64,000 nt of DNA from Candidatus Thorarchaeota archaeon SMTZ1-45 (GCA_001563335.1 LRSL01000058.1:1-64000); one strand, 5' to 3'. Shown: positions 38,018 to 46,890, numbered from the stretch's first letter. The notes: generated by a model from the letters alone, not told the origin. Numbers and translations are program-made.

Positions 38018-38785
38018 TTATGAAACTGTCTTGATATTTCCTTTGACTCCGATTTCAAAAACCCTCAATGGAATATTCCGACCAGTGTTCACAATAGCTT
38101 GGGCTACAACCCTGACTAGCCCATGGCAACAAGGAACCTCCATATGAACAACAGACACATCCTTTACGTTATTGACTTTAAACATCTGAGTAAGCTTTTC
38201 GAGGTTTTGCTGATAATCTTCGAACTTAGGACAGACTAGAACTGCGGCTTTATCCTTCAGAAAGTCTTCATGCATTGATGTATATGCTAATGCTGCACAA
38301 TCTGCAATAATGAGGACACTAGCATTCCTAAGAACTGGGTGTTGTGGCATTAGCAATCTAAGTTTAATTGGCCAATGCGTGAGTCTAGACTCTTTTGGCT
38401 TCAAGATGGTTTCAGGCAATAGATGATCAGGACCTTCATGGACACTAACATCTCCCTCAAAATAGGTGAATTTCTCACTTCCTACACATCCCACTTCTTG
38501 ACTTGCTAGTCTTTGCTTTCTGATATTCTGTTTTGCTGCAATTTCATCAAAAGGAACAGTTTCGACCTCTCTGAGTGTCAATGCTCCTTCAGGACATTCA
38601 CCTAGGCAAGCACCCAGACCATCACAGAATGATTCAGACACTACCTTAGCTTTTCCGTCGACTATCTGAAGTGCACCCTCAGCACATCCTGGTACACAAT
38701 TACCACATCCCGTGCAGAGGTCTTCGTCTATGTGTATCATGAGTCTTTTTACAATGGTCGTAGAGCTTTCCATCATCTTCACCAT
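38018..38785 (-). CDS. 2x[4Fe-4S] ferredoxin-domain protein
   Basis: The first 70 residues are a ferredoxin-like domain: CTGCGNCVPGCAEGAL and CDGLGACLGECPEGAL would hold two 4Fe-4S clusters, though the second lacks the tight CxxCxxC spacing (CxxxxxCxxxC). The remaining ~180 residues form a separate domain with conserved cysteines (ADCAALAYTS, LVCPKFEDYQ, EVPCCHGLV), typical of a stand-alone archaeal/bacterial ferredoxin-like family of unknown role. Several starts are possible (Met1, Met4, Met5). It is transcribed with the DUF438-hemerythrin gene and away from the HxlR gene, so redox control is likely. Confidence 0.72.
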   Translation of the reverse strand: MVKMMESSTTIVKRLMIHIDEDLCTGCGNCVPGCAEGALQIVDGKAKVVSESFCDGLGACLGECPEGALTLREVETVPFDEIAAKQNIRKQRLASQEVGCVGSEKFTYFEGDVSVHEGPDHLLPETILKPKESRLTHWPIKLRLLMPQHPVLRNASVLIIADCAALAYTSMHEDFLKDKAAVLVCPKFEDYQQNLEKLTQMFKVNNVKDVSVVHMEVPCCHGLVRVVAQAIVNTGRNIPLRVFEIGVKGNIKTVS

Positions 38786-38803
38786 AGTTAATTATTTATT
38801 GGT

Positions 38804-38824
38804 CTACTATTATAAATATAGTAG
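38804..38824. promoter_or_regulatory. Operator-like inverted repeat between HxlR and ferredoxin genes
   Basis: CTACTAT (38804-38810) and ATAGTAG (38818-38824) form a perfect inverted repeat with a 7-base AT spacer that also holds a TATA-like TATAAAT. GGT and ACC flank the arms. It sits 23 bases before the HxlR start in a divergent promoter, where such regulators commonly bind. Similar strings occur before iorA (TATAGTAGT, 45039-45047) and before the pdo-like gene (TAGTAGTTA, 47896-47904). Confidence 0.5.
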
Positions 38825-38847
38825 TTACCAATTGGGAAGTTAATATC

Positions 38848-39243
38848 ATGACAGGGCGAACAAAAGAAGATGTGGAAAGGTGTCCGGTGTTCGCTGCATC
38901 TCGGATTCTAGGGAAGCGTTGGTCGATTCTCATCATTCAAGTTCTACTGAGGCCTGAGGCTATCATTGGAATGAGATTCAATGATCTGCATAAAGAGCTA
39001 AGCTGGATTAGCCCAAAAGTTCTGACGCAACGACTCAGAGAACTTCAAGAAAGTGGAATCATATCTAGAGATGTTGATGCTAGCTCAATTCCACCAAAGG
39101 TATGGTACACACTAACTGAGAAAGGCAGAGACCTTGGACCCACCTTGGAAACTATGCAAGCTTGGGGCATGAAACATGGTGGTCGAGTTGTTGCTGTCTG
39201 TTTGAGTAAGGGCTTCGAACATTGCCATGAGTGTCAACATTAA
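38848..39243 (+). CDS. HxlR-family winged-helix regulator
   Basis: At 131 residues this matches the HxlR family: CPVFAASRILGKRWSILIIQVLL at the start (with the conserved N-terminal cysteine), FNDLHKELSWISPKVLTQRLRELQESGII as the recognition helices, and VWYTLTEKGRDL as the wing. Many members sense thiols or electrophiles via that cysteine. A C-terminal CHECQH adds three more potential metal or redox ligands, which is unusual. It is divergent from the ferredoxin operon and very likely binds the inverted repeat between them. Confidence 0.85.
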   Translation: MTGRTKEDVERCPVFAASRILGKRWSILIIQVLLRPEAIIGMRFNDLHKELSWISPKVLTQRLRELQESGIISRDVDASSIPPKVWYTLTEKGRDLGPTLETMQAWGMKHGGRVVAVCLSKGFEHCHECQH

Positions 39244-39277
39244 CAAAATGAGATATTAGAAGCTACTGCATTTTCTC

Positions 39278-39294
39278 CTCCTGGAATTCAGGAG
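39278..39294 (+). promoter_or_regulatory. Hairpin that covers the ribosome-binding site of the LLM gene
   Basis: CTCCTG (39278-39283) can pair with CAGGAG (39289-39294) around a GAATT loop. AGGAG at 39290-39294 is the likely Shine-Dalgarno sequence of ATG 39304, so folding would hide it. Six base pairs is weak, and this may be chance. Confidence 0.3.
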
Positions 39295-39303
39295 TGGTCC
39301 TAT

Positions 39304-40287
39304 ATGAAACGCAAAATCAAATATGGCGCCAGATTGAGTCGTGTAATTTCAACAGTTGCACCTGATAGCGAGAACCCAAATATTACTCCATATGAGCGAA
39401 TTCAATGGTCACGTGTCCGACAGGTCGCTCAAGAATGTGAAAGGTTGGGATTTGATTCAGTAATTGTACCAGATCATCCTATGGATGATGTGTCTCGATA
39501 TGCTTGTATGTCTACATTAGCAGCCCTAGCTGCAAGCACTGAAAGAGTTACTATAGGAACACTCACTACTAACACAATGAGATACCTCCCTAATCCATCA
39601 CTATTCATCAAGGAAGTTGCCACTTTGGATGACATTTCTAATGGCCGATTATATCCGTTTGGTCTTGGTCTTGGCTGGACTCCCCATGAATATGAGGCAT
39701 TCGGATTTCCTTTTCCACCTCACAAGATTCGACTTGCTCAGATGAAAGAAACGATTGAAATGATGAAACTGATGTTTACAGAGGATTTGGTCACTTATGA
39801 GGGTGAATATTTCCAAATCAAGAATGCTATCTGTGAGCCTAAACCGGTTCAAAAACCATTTCCGATCGTTATAGGAGCGCGTGGGAACAGGACTCTTAGT
39901 CTTGCCACTGAATATGCTGATCACATCGACATATATGGAGGGATGGACTTGGATGATCTTCAAGAACGGCTTAGTTTTGTTGAGGACACTTGCTCAGAAA
40001 TCGGACGAGACTTCAAAGAGATTTTATTCTCATGGGGTTGTTGGTTCTGGATATATGAAAATGAAAAAGAGAGAGACAAATATGCCTCAGAAATTAAGCG
40101 TCTATCCGAGTATCCAGAAGACAGATTCCAAGCAAAAATAATAATGGGGACTCCTGAAGAAATCGTTGAGAAGTTCGAATCACTCATCGACCTAGGAATC
40201 ACCTATTTCACATTGAGGTTTGAAGATTTGCCTAGCACGCATGGGCTAGAGCTATTTGCCGAGCATGTAATGCCCGAACTAAATTGA
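39304..40287 (+). CDS. LLM-class (F420-type) oxidoreductase
   Basis: A TIM-barrel flavin/F420-dependent oxidoreductase of the luciferase-like family. Characteristic segments are RQVAQECERLGFDSVIVPDHPM, LAALAASTERVTIGTLTT, ISNGRLYPFGLGLGW, and PKPVQKPFPIVIGARGNRTLSLATEYAD. In archaea members of this class normally use F420 rather than FMN; cofactor choice here is inferred. The substrate cannot be told. A clear AGGAG lies nine bases before ATG. Its position after the HxlR gene, on the same strand, suggests it may be a regulatory target. Confidence 0.85.
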   Translation: MKRKIKYGARLSRVISTVAPDSENPNITPYERIQWSRVRQVAQECERLGFDSVIVPDHPMDDVSRYACMSTLAALAASTERVTIGTLTTNTMRYLPNPSLFIKEVATLDDISNGRLYPFGLGLGWTPHEYEAFGFPFPPHKIRLAQMKETIEMMKLMFTEDLVTYEGEYFQIKNAICEPKPVQKPFPIVIGARGNRTLSLATEYADHIDIYGGMDLDDLQERLSFVEDTCSEIGRDFKEILFSWGCWFWIYENEKERDKYASEIKRLSEYPEDRFQAKIIMGTPEEIVEKFESLIDLGITYFTLRFEDLPSTHGLELFAEHVMPELN

Positions 40288-40314
40288 AGAATATTCTTGA
40301 GGTTCTCGTACATC

Positions 40315-40788
40315 CTATTTACGAGAATCCTCAATTATTTTGACGATTTCCTCTTCAATACTTCCAGTCATTCTTGCACGTGTCTTTATTCTTCCAACTT
40401 CTTTTCCATCTTTTTCAAATATGATGATAGTTGGGCTGCTAGTAACTCCGAAAGTATCAACCTCTACAGGAGAGGGAGGTACAGCCCATAATCTTTCAGA
40501 TCCATAGGGGGGTTTGGTCATTCCTCCCAATGCTATGAATGGTTTATCAAGCTCTTTCTCAAGAAGTGCTAGAATTGGAAGTGCCCTCCGAGAGTCACCA
40601 CACCAATCTGCAAAAAGAACAACAATTTCGTAATCTTGCATTAGCTCTAGGAGTTTCTCTACAGCTTTCATGTTTAGCTTATATTCATCTCTTTGACGGA
40701 CAAATCCTCCACGATATGCTGGTTTAATGTCATCTATCGCGTCATTGCATGATGATGCATTTGCTTGAACATCACTCAATTTTGGCAC
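40315..40788 (-). CDS. Thioredoxin-like protein with a WCGDS active site
   Basis: A thioredoxin fold with VLFADWCGDSRRALPILALLEKEL near residue 60 and the cis-proline region GVTSSPTIIIFEKDG near 118. Related bacterial and archaeal proteins carry WCGDC; here the second cysteine is serine, so it could only form mixed disulfides (monothiol chemistry). The GTG start is preceded by GGAG at a suitable distance. It is in a row of minus-strand redox genes with the ferritin-like protein upstream (30 bases). Confidence 0.75.
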   Translation of the reverse strand: MPKLSDVQANASSCNDAIDDIKPAYRGGFVRQRDEYKLNMKAVEKLLELMQDYEIVVLFADWCGDSRRALPILALLEKELDKPFIALGGMTKPPYGSERLWAVPPSPVEVDTFGVTSSPTIIIFEKDGKEVGRIKTRARMTGSIEEEIVKIIEDSRK

Positions 40789-40818
40789 TATATCTCATCT
40801 CCTTGTTAGTTGAATTTT

Positions 40819-41301
40819 CTATTCTGCTTCACAGACTATATCTGTTCCCTTTGTACCTTTTTTCGGTTGTAATGGAGTTTGTTGAATAAGTCTGACCCAT
40901 TTTGAAAGATAGTCCAAGTGACTCTCTTCTTCATCTTTTAGATGTTCGATTAAAAGTTGAACAACTGGATCACTGATTTTTTCTAGAGCCCTATCTAGTA
41001 GATTCTTCATTTCTCCTTCATCAAGCATGAGGGAATCGATTTCTCGCTCAAGTCTCACTCTACCTGAATAACGAGCAACCTTGGCTGACCACTGGTCGCA
41101 GGGTGTGGAAGTCATATGTTCAATCATTCCCTCAAGAAATTTGATATGTTTCCACGTGTCAAGACGTAATTCCATGAATGCAAGACGAACTGCAGGTTCT
41201 TTCGCTTGTTCTTCTAGGTTGACCAAACGATTCAATGTATCCTGTTCAACTTGAATCTGGTCTTTCATTATTGAAATAATCTCAGCTTCAGTTCCACTCA
41301 C
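40819..41301 (-). CDS. Ferritin-like four-helix protein
   Basis: A 160-residue all-helical protein. Pairs of acidic residues and histidines fall at ferritin-like spacing: VEQDTLNRLVNLE, DTWKHIKFLEGMIEH, and LKDEEESHLDYLSKWV near the C-terminus, which together could bind a di-iron centre. It lacks a rubredoxin domain. The GTG start has AGGAG upstream. A second protein of the same type is at 45167-45643, and both border the iorBA region, suggesting a role in handling oxygen or peroxide during anaerobic growth (inferred). Confidence 0.68.
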   Translation of the reverse strand: MSGTEAEIISIMKDQIQVEQDTLNRLVNLEEQAKEPAVRLAFMELRLDTWKHIKFLEGMIEHMTSTPCDQWSAKVARYSGRVRLEREIDSLMLDEGEMKNLLDRALEKISDPVVQLLIEHLKDEEESHLDYLSKWVRLIQQTPLQPKKGTKGTDIVCEAE

Positions 41302-41388
41302 TATTTGTTTCTCCTAATTGGCTGTAAATTTATTAACAATAGTTATTTATTTTCTTATAAGAGTATTCGTCGAGCCACTTTACTAGGT

Positions 41389-42393
41389 TTATTCAATGTG
41401 GAGAGCTCTTCTGTAATCCGGATGATCAAACTGCTCTCCTTGTTCCCGTTCATTGCCCAAAAACTGGTTCATCATAAGACCTGCATAATTACCCGTCCCC
41501 ACTGCCATGGCAACCTGTTGAGTTATTGCTCTGACATCTCCTGCAGCCCATACTCCCTCAATGTTTGTTTTACCTCGATGATCTGTGATTATATTACCCT
41601 TCAAATCAACCTCCACACCTATCTGTTGAGCTAGCTCAGATCTAGCAATATCAACAAAAGCTACGAAAAACACATTGGTCTTTATCTTTCTACCATCCGT
41701 TAGAGTGACTGACTGCACAACTCCAGGTCTCGGAAAGTCAATTGCTTTTATTTTTCCAGTTGTCCATTTGAATGGCGACTGTTCCAATTTTGTAAGATCC
41801 TGGTCTTCAAACGGCACATAAGCATCTTCAGTCATAAGAATCTGAATTTTGTCAGTGAAACGAGTCAGAGCATTTGCCACATGAAGTGCACTACCAACTG
41901 TTCCAGCATTTACGATTAAGACTTCTTTATTCTTGCAAAGGGGTGCTTCACAATCTGGGCAGTAAAAGGCTCCATTACCTACATTGGCAACAGGGAGCCA
42001 TCCTCTCCACATGCCATCTACCTTCGGATGTTTTCTTGAGGTCCCAGTAGCTATTAATAGTGTTTTTGCATGGTATTCGCTCTTATCATCGGTTCTATAG
42101 CTTGGCTCTGTCTTGATAGTGAACTTCGGATAACGACCTCCAATCTGCACTACATCAGCTGCGATGTACTCTGCTCCTGCTGCTCTTGCCTCTCCTTGGA
42201 TATTCCTAAGTAGACTTCGACCTTCATGGTAGACAGATCCTGAGAAGTTGAGGATTGAGTTAGTATGAAAATGCATTGGACTTGTTCCCCTATCCAAGAC
42301 TAAAACTCTGCGTTCATGGTATGCTAAATGAAGAGCCGCTGAAGACCCAGCAGGACCCCCACCAATGATGATTGCATCATAAGTCTTAACCAT
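41389..42393 (-). CDS. Thioredoxin reductase-like FAD oxidoreductase
   Basis: The N-terminal FAD motif is AIIIGGGPAGSSAALHL, the C-terminal FAD segment is TNIEGVWAAGDVR, and the active site region FYCPDCEAPLC has the CxxC at the place used by thioredoxin reductases (plus one more cysteine). The middle segment for NADPH reads VLIVNAGTVGSALHVA, where the usual GGGDSA is altered, so the electron donor may differ. I chose ATG 42393 rather than TTG 42408 because GAGGTC lies seven bases upstream. It lies next to iorB but is separated by ~90 bases. Confidence 0.78.
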   Translation of the reverse strand: MVKTYDAIIIGGGPAGSSAALHLAYHERRVLVLDRGTSPMHFHTNSILNFSGSVYHEGRSLLRNIQGEARAAGAEYIAADVVQIGGRYPKFTIKTEPSYRTDDKSEYHAKTLLIATGTSRKHPKVDGMWRGWLPVANVGNGAFYCPDCEAPLCKNKEVLIVNAGTVGSALHVANALTRFTDKIQILMTEDAYVPFEDQDLTKLEQSPFKWTTGKIKAIDFPRPGVVQSVTLTDGRKIKTNVFFVAFVDIARSELAQQIGVEVDLKGNIITDHRGKTNIEGVWAAGDVRAITQQVAMAVGTGNYAGLMMNQFLGNEREQGEQFDHPDYRRALHIE

Positions 42394-42481
42394 TGTAAAA
42401 GACCTCAATCAATCTGACATTCAATATAGTTAATAACTCTATGGAGAGCGGCACCATTCATGAATCTGAGCTCTCGCGGAA

Positions 42482-43117
42482 TCAACTTTCTAAACATGTA
42501 GTCCCAGCATCTTTTCCAAGGTCAAAAGCTTTTGAGTTGGCGTTGATTGTTTTTGGTGGGACCAGTGCAAGGAGAGCCTTCCTTACCTCTTCAGCTGGGA
42601 TTGGGAAGTCTTCACATGCAACAGTTGCCCCAATTAGCACTGAATTTTCAGTCCTTGCATTTCCAGCTTGAATCGCCAAGTCTAACGAATCTAGCAATAC
42701 TATTCGAGATGTCACTTGCTCTAGTTTTTTGACTATTTCATCGACTGTTAGATAATTTGTTTTCTTTTCTTTGTCAAGAGCTACATTCTTGGTTTCGGTG
42801 ACTGATGGCATTATCCGGTTACTCATGATCACAACACCATCTTCTTTGAGATACTCAACATATCTCAAAGCCTCACTGGCTTCCATGGCAATCATCATGT
42901 CAGCTTTACCATAGGGAATGAGAGGAGATATTGGGTCTCCGATTCTGAAATGCACATAGATTGAGCCTTGTCTTTGTGAGAGACCGTGCTGTTCCCCAGT
43001 CATTACTTTAAGACCTGAGTCCACTGCTGCCTTTCCGAGAATGGCTGAAAGAAGCATGAGCCCCTGACCACCTACACCTGCAAACATGATATTGAAGGTC
43101 TTGCCTGCTTCGCTCAT
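42482..43117 (-). CDS. iorB: Indolepyruvate ferredoxin oxidoreductase, beta subunit
   Basis: The gamma-type domain of 2-oxoacid:ferredoxin oxidoreductases, starting NIMFAGVGGQGLMLLSAILG and containing GEQHGLSQRQGSIYVHFRIG, both diagnostic for IorB. Together with IorA it oxidises aryl pyruvates from aromatic amino acids to aryl-CoA plus CO2, reducing ferredoxin. The start ATG overlaps the iorA stop (ATGA) and has GGAGGTGG upstream, so translation is coupled. Confidence 0.92.
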   Translation of the reverse strand: MSEAGKTFNIMFAGVGGQGLMLLSAILGKAAVDSGLKVMTGEQHGLSQRQGSIYVHFRIGDPISPLIPYGKADMMIAMEASEALRYVEYLKEDGVVIMSNRIMPSVTETKNVALDKEKKTNYLTVDEIVKKLEQVTSRIVLLDSLDLAIQAGNARTENSVLIGATVACEDFPIPAEEVRKALLALVPPKTINANSKAFDLGKDAGTTCLES

Positions 43118-45015
43118 TTCGCCACCTCCATATGCTGGGGAGCATCAACAGGACACACTTGTCTACATTCAAGACATCCATCACACAGGTCCTGTTGGAT
43201 AATCATCTTTGCATCAGTTTCATCAATTGTGATTGCAGGACAATAAAACTCCTTCACGCAAGCATAGATACCTCTGCATGTTTCTTTCACATTTTCACTA
43301 GGTATTATTTTCTCTCCATGTTTTTTCTTCTCACGGTCGCCATATAGTGCACACTCACGGCGGGAGATGATTACAGAGAACCCTTCAAACTCTAATGCTT
43401 CTTGGATTGTATTGATACAATCACGAGTTTCGTAGGGGTCAATTATCACAATCTTATCCGCCCCTAATGCCTCGAACATTTTTTCCATGTTGATCTTTCG
43501 TGCTGGAGTGCCGCCTGCATTAAAGGGTGAGTTGGGATTGAATTGTTGACCAGTCATAGCTGTGACTGAGTTGTCTAGCACAAACAGTGTGACATTGGAG
43601 TTGTGATGAATGAGATTAACGATTCCAGGTAGTGCAGCATGATACAATGTGCTGTCACCTACCATGGCAATCACCTTGTCTTCAAGAGCCATCTCCATTC
43701 CCGCTGATAGACCAAGAGAAGCTCCCATAGCCAACATTGAATCGGAGAACTGATTTGGAGGTAGAAATGCCATCGAATAACAACCAATGTCATTATTGAA
43801 AACGATTTTATCTCGAATCCTTAACCGTTGCAAAGCTTGTCTTAATGCCCAGAGCGTTCCTCTATGAGGACAACCTGGACAGAAGATAGGTGGTCTCTCA
43901 GGCAGTATCTCTTTGAGTTTTTCTGCTTTCTTTAGTATAGCATCATAGTCTAAACTGATTTTTTTATCGGTAACTTCTGCTAGCACCTTCTCTACAATAG
44001 GTACATTATACTCTAGCATTTCAGAAAAATGTCTACTCTTTTTGCCTACAATATTTAGATTTAGATTCATTCTTTGTGCGAGAGCAGCAATTCTAGTTTC
44101 TAGGTATGGTGTTAATTCTTCAACAACAATCAGAGTTGACAGTGCATTGATAAATTCAGAGAGTTTCTTCTCTGGAAGTGGAAAAATTGTTCCTAGTTTA
44201 AATACAGGTAGATTGATACCAAGATTCCGCATTGCTTCTTTGACATGAAGAAAACAAACACCTGCAGTGAGTATCCCCACACTGCCGCTGCCTGGCACAA
44301 CTGAATTGAAGTCAGTCTTTTCAAAGTCTTCTTTGATTGCTTCAGCTTTTTCTAAGAGCCTAGCCTTCAGAGCTCGTGCAACTGATCCAACTGTAAAATA
44401 TTGACCCTTGACATCAGCCCATTTGTTCTTCTTGAATGGTGACCTATCCAGTTTTCCAAGATTGACTATTCCTCTTTGATGATTTACTCGAGTAGTAGTT
44501 CTCATGATGACAAGTGTCTTATGTTTCTCTGAAACCTCGAATGCCCATTTAGTCATATCAAGCGCTTCTTGAGCTGTAGATGGCTCAATCATTGGAACAT
44601 ATGCAGCTTCGCCAAAATATCTTCCATCTTGTTCAGACTGTGATGAATGAGCATAGGGATCATCAGCAATCAAACAGACGCATCCTGCATTGAGACCTGT
44701 GTATCCAATCGAAAACATTGAATCACTAGCTACGTTCATTCCAACACTCTTCATAGAGGTAAAGGAACGCATTCCTGACATAGATGCACCAGCTACCGTT
44801 TCTAGCGCAACTTTCTCATTAGCAGCTATGTGCATTTTGTAATCTCCAAAATGCTCCAAGACTTCTCCAAATGTGTCTAATATTTCTGAAGTAGGTGAAC
44901 CTGGATAAAAAGCTACAATCTTTGCATCTGATTCTAATGCTCCTCTAACTACAGCCTCATTGGCAAGCATTAGCGCAGGACCACTGTCAGTCCGCTTGAC
45001 ATCTTCTATCGTCAT
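43114..45015 (-). CDS. iorA: Indolepyruvate ferredoxin oxidoreductase, alpha subunit
   Basis: Domains in order: a pyrimidine-binding domain (ALMLANEAVVRGALESD), a middle domain, and a thiamine-diphosphate domain with FCPGCPHRGTLWALR and VGDSTLYHAALPGIVNL, then a C-terminal ferredoxin region, LCDGCLECRQVCP. Typical IorA proteins carry two 4Fe-4S clusters; here the second set is only partly evident (CRGIYACVKEFYCP). The track's TTG 45033 is less likely than ATG 45015, which has GGAGAG ten bases upstream. It is the first gene of the iorAB operon. Confidence 0.92.
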   Translation of the reverse strand: MTIEDVKRTDSGPALMLANEAVVRGALESDAKIVAFYPGSPTSEILDTFGEVLEHFGDYKMHIAANEKVALETVAGASMSGMRSFTSMKSVGMNVASDSMFSIGYTGLNAGCVCLIADDPYAHSSQSEQDGRYFGEAAYVPMIEPSTAQEALDMTKWAFEVSEKHKTLVIMRTTTRVNHQRGIVNLGKLDRSPFKKNKWADVKGQYFTVGSVARALKARLLEKAEAIKEDFEKTDFNSVVPGSGSVGILTAGVCFLHVKEAMRNLGINLPVFKLGTIFPLPEKKLSEFINALSTLIVVEELTPYLETRIAALAQRMNLNLNIVGKKSRHFSEMLEYNVPIVEKVLAEVTDKKISLDYDAILKKAEKLKEILPERPPIFCPGCPHRGTLWALRQALQRLRIRDKIVFNNDIGCYSMAFLPPNQFSDSMLAMGASLGLSAGMEMALEDKVIAMVGDSTLYHAALPGIVNLIHHNSNVTLFVLDNSVTAMTGQQFNPNSPFNAGGTPARKINMEKMFEALGADKIVIIDPYETRDCINTIQEALEFEGFSVIISRRECALYGDREKKKHGEKIIPSENVKETCRGIYACVKEFYCPAITIDETDAKMIIQQDLCDGCLECRQVCPVDAPQHMEVAK

Positions 45016-45166
45016 ATAGAGTTCTCTCTCCAAATTCCTATAGTAGTATAAGCAACGATTTCAATCCAACATAAGGATTGGCTTGCAGCAGTGGTGTAAA
45101 ATGATGATTGGACTAAGATACTACACTATCGAATGAATCATTGAATTTCTAATACCCCATCCTGAA

Positions 45167-45643
45167 TTAGCCACCAGGGCTGCCTTTCCAAGGTGAGTCC
45201 TTCCACATTACATCCCAGATTAAATCCTCAGTGAGAGTTTCAGGTTCAACAACCGTTTTGTGAAGTTCCTTCAATAATGCATGATGTCTAATTTCATCCT
45301 CACGTATCATCATGGCAATTGTTTTTACTTGATCACTATCGCTCTGTTCAGCCAGCTGTCCATAGGTTTCAACAGCCTTTTCTTCCATCTTGATATGAGC
45401 TTCAATGCCTCGAGCAATCTTGTCACGCTCCTTTTCACTGATGAAAGGTGTAGGTCCTTCAACTGCTTTCCGAAGCGATTTGAGTAATTCTGAATGTTTT
45501 TTGGAATCTGTTGATACTGCTAGGAGGAGATCCTTTACGAATACATTTCCTAGTTGCGCAACATTCTCTTTGACAATCTCTATAATCTTTAATTCAAGCT
45601 GGATTTGTTTATCGATGAAAGCGAGAGTTTCTTCCTTGTTCAT
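45167..45643 (-). CDS. Ferritin-like/rubrerythrin-like protein
   Basis: A 158-residue helical protein with QLELKIIEIVKEN, STDSKKHSELLKSLRKA, IEAHIKMEEKAVETYGQLAE and IREDEIRHHALLKELHKTV, which give the E...ExxH pairs expected of a di-iron ferritin-like fold. There is no rubredoxin domain. It ends in an unusual tryptophan- and glycine-rich tail (WKDSPWKGSPGG). It is transcribed away from the glutaredoxin gene and lies ~130 bases upstream of iorA. Confidence 0.7.
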   Translation of the reverse strand: MNKEETLAFIDKQIQLELKIIEIVKENVAQLGNVFVKDLLLAVSTDSKKHSELLKSLRKAVEGPTPFISEKERDKIARGIEAHIKMEEKAVETYGQLAEQSDSDQVKTIAMMIREDEIRHHALLKELHKTVVEPETLTEDLIWDVMWKDSPWKGSPGG

Positions 45644-45802
45644 GTCTGGTTCACTCCAGATTTCTCTGAAACATTTGGTTCATCTTCCACTTAAGGCTAT
45701 TCTCAAAGGGATATCTTGATGTTCTGTCTGTTTCATAATTTATATCAGTATGGACACAAACCAGTTCACTACACGTATTTGGATAATGGATGGAACTATG
45801 CT

Positions 45803-46045
45803 ATGGTCAAAGCAGTTTTGTATACAGCACCAAAATGTCCATACTCGAAATTAGTAAAGGAGTTCCTCAGAGATCTCAATGTTGAGGTTGAAGAGAAGAA
45901 TGTTCTAACGAATCCTGATGCTTTTCATGAACTCAAGGAGTTAAGTGGTCAAATGGCAGTCCCAGTGACAAAAATTGATGGAGATTTCTTTGTCGGGTTT
46001 GATCGAAGAGCTGAACGAAGACTAAAACGAAAACTAGGGGTGTGA
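45803..46045 (+). CDS. Small glutaredoxin-like protein (CPYS)
   Basis: An 80-residue thioredoxin-fold protein. VKAVLYTAPKCPYSKLVKEFL carries the active site CPYS, a monothiol variant of the usual CPYC, and the MAVPVTKIDGDFFVGFDR segment has the cis-proline and GFD motif of NrdH/glutaredoxins. The track's start at 45716 adds 29 residues without homology; ATG 45803 begins where the fold begins. It ends three bases before the following thioredoxin reductase gene, an arrangement typical of a NrdH-like protein with its reductase. Confidence 0.75.
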   Translation: MVKAVLYTAPKCPYSKLVKEFLRDLNVEVEEKNVLTNPDAFHELKELSGQMAVPVTKIDGDFFVGFDRRAERRLKRKLGV

Positions 46046-46048
46046 AAG

Positions 46049-46884
46049 ATGTACGACTTTGTGATAATTGGCTCTGGAGTGACAGGATACGCTGCTGCAA
46101 TGTATGCTGCCCGGTTGGACCTTAGTGTTGCTGTGATTGGAGATGTCGAGGGCGGGACTATTACTCTTACTGATGATGTTGCTAATTATCCAGGATATAT
46201 TCAGCTCACCGGTCAAGAACTTGCTGAAAAACTAAAGGAACATGCCTTGGATTATCCAGTCCTCATTGAAACTGGTATGGTGATTGATGTTTTCAGAACT
46301 GAGGAGAACATCTTCTATGTTGTAACAGAAAACAAGACTTTCTTGGCTAAATCAATTCTCTTTGCAACAGGTATGAAGGAACGTGAGCTTGAAGTTCCAG
46401 GTCATGATGAATTGAAGAATAAGGGTGTAAGTTACTGTGCATTGTGCGATGCACCTTTGTATAAGGAGAAAGTTGTTGGTGTTGTTGGAGGAAGTGATAG
46501 CGCTGTCAAAGAAGCCTTGCTATAATCATAAATGAAACTAATGTGACTGAGATTCTTGGGGAACAGAAAGTCATAGGAGTAAAACTCGATAGACCCTACA
46601 ATGGCAAAGACACATTGTCACTTGATGGGATTTTCATTGCAATTGGTGGAATTCCTCATTCAGAGCTTGCGAGGAAGCTTGGTGTAGAACTTAACGAAAA
46701 GGGCGAGATCAAGATAGACCGCTCAAGTCGTACCAATATTGAGGGTGTATATGCTGCAGGTGATGTAGCTGATACAGAATTCAAGCAAGCAATCACTGGT
46801 GTCGCTGAGGGTGTCCACGCTGCCTACCAAGCGTACAAGTATGTAAATGAGAATGAATTCATCTACACCCGCCAGACAATTTGA
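46049..46884 (+). pseudogene. trxB: Thioredoxin reductase with internal deletion and frameshift
   Basis: The first frame (46049-46525) gives the FAD domain ([18 protein letters not shown]), the active site [10 protein letters not shown] (CxxC) and the start of the NADPH domain ([15 protein letters not shown]), then stops. A second frame (to 46884) resumes as IINETNVTEILGEQKVIGVKL and continues to the normal C-terminus with TNIEGVYAAGDV. Compared with standard TrxB, about 35 residues of the NADPH Rossmann domain are missing and the frame shifts. It may be a true pseudogene, or an assembly or sequencing error. Start and operon position are normal. Confidence 0.8.
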
Positions 46885-46890
46885 GATTTT

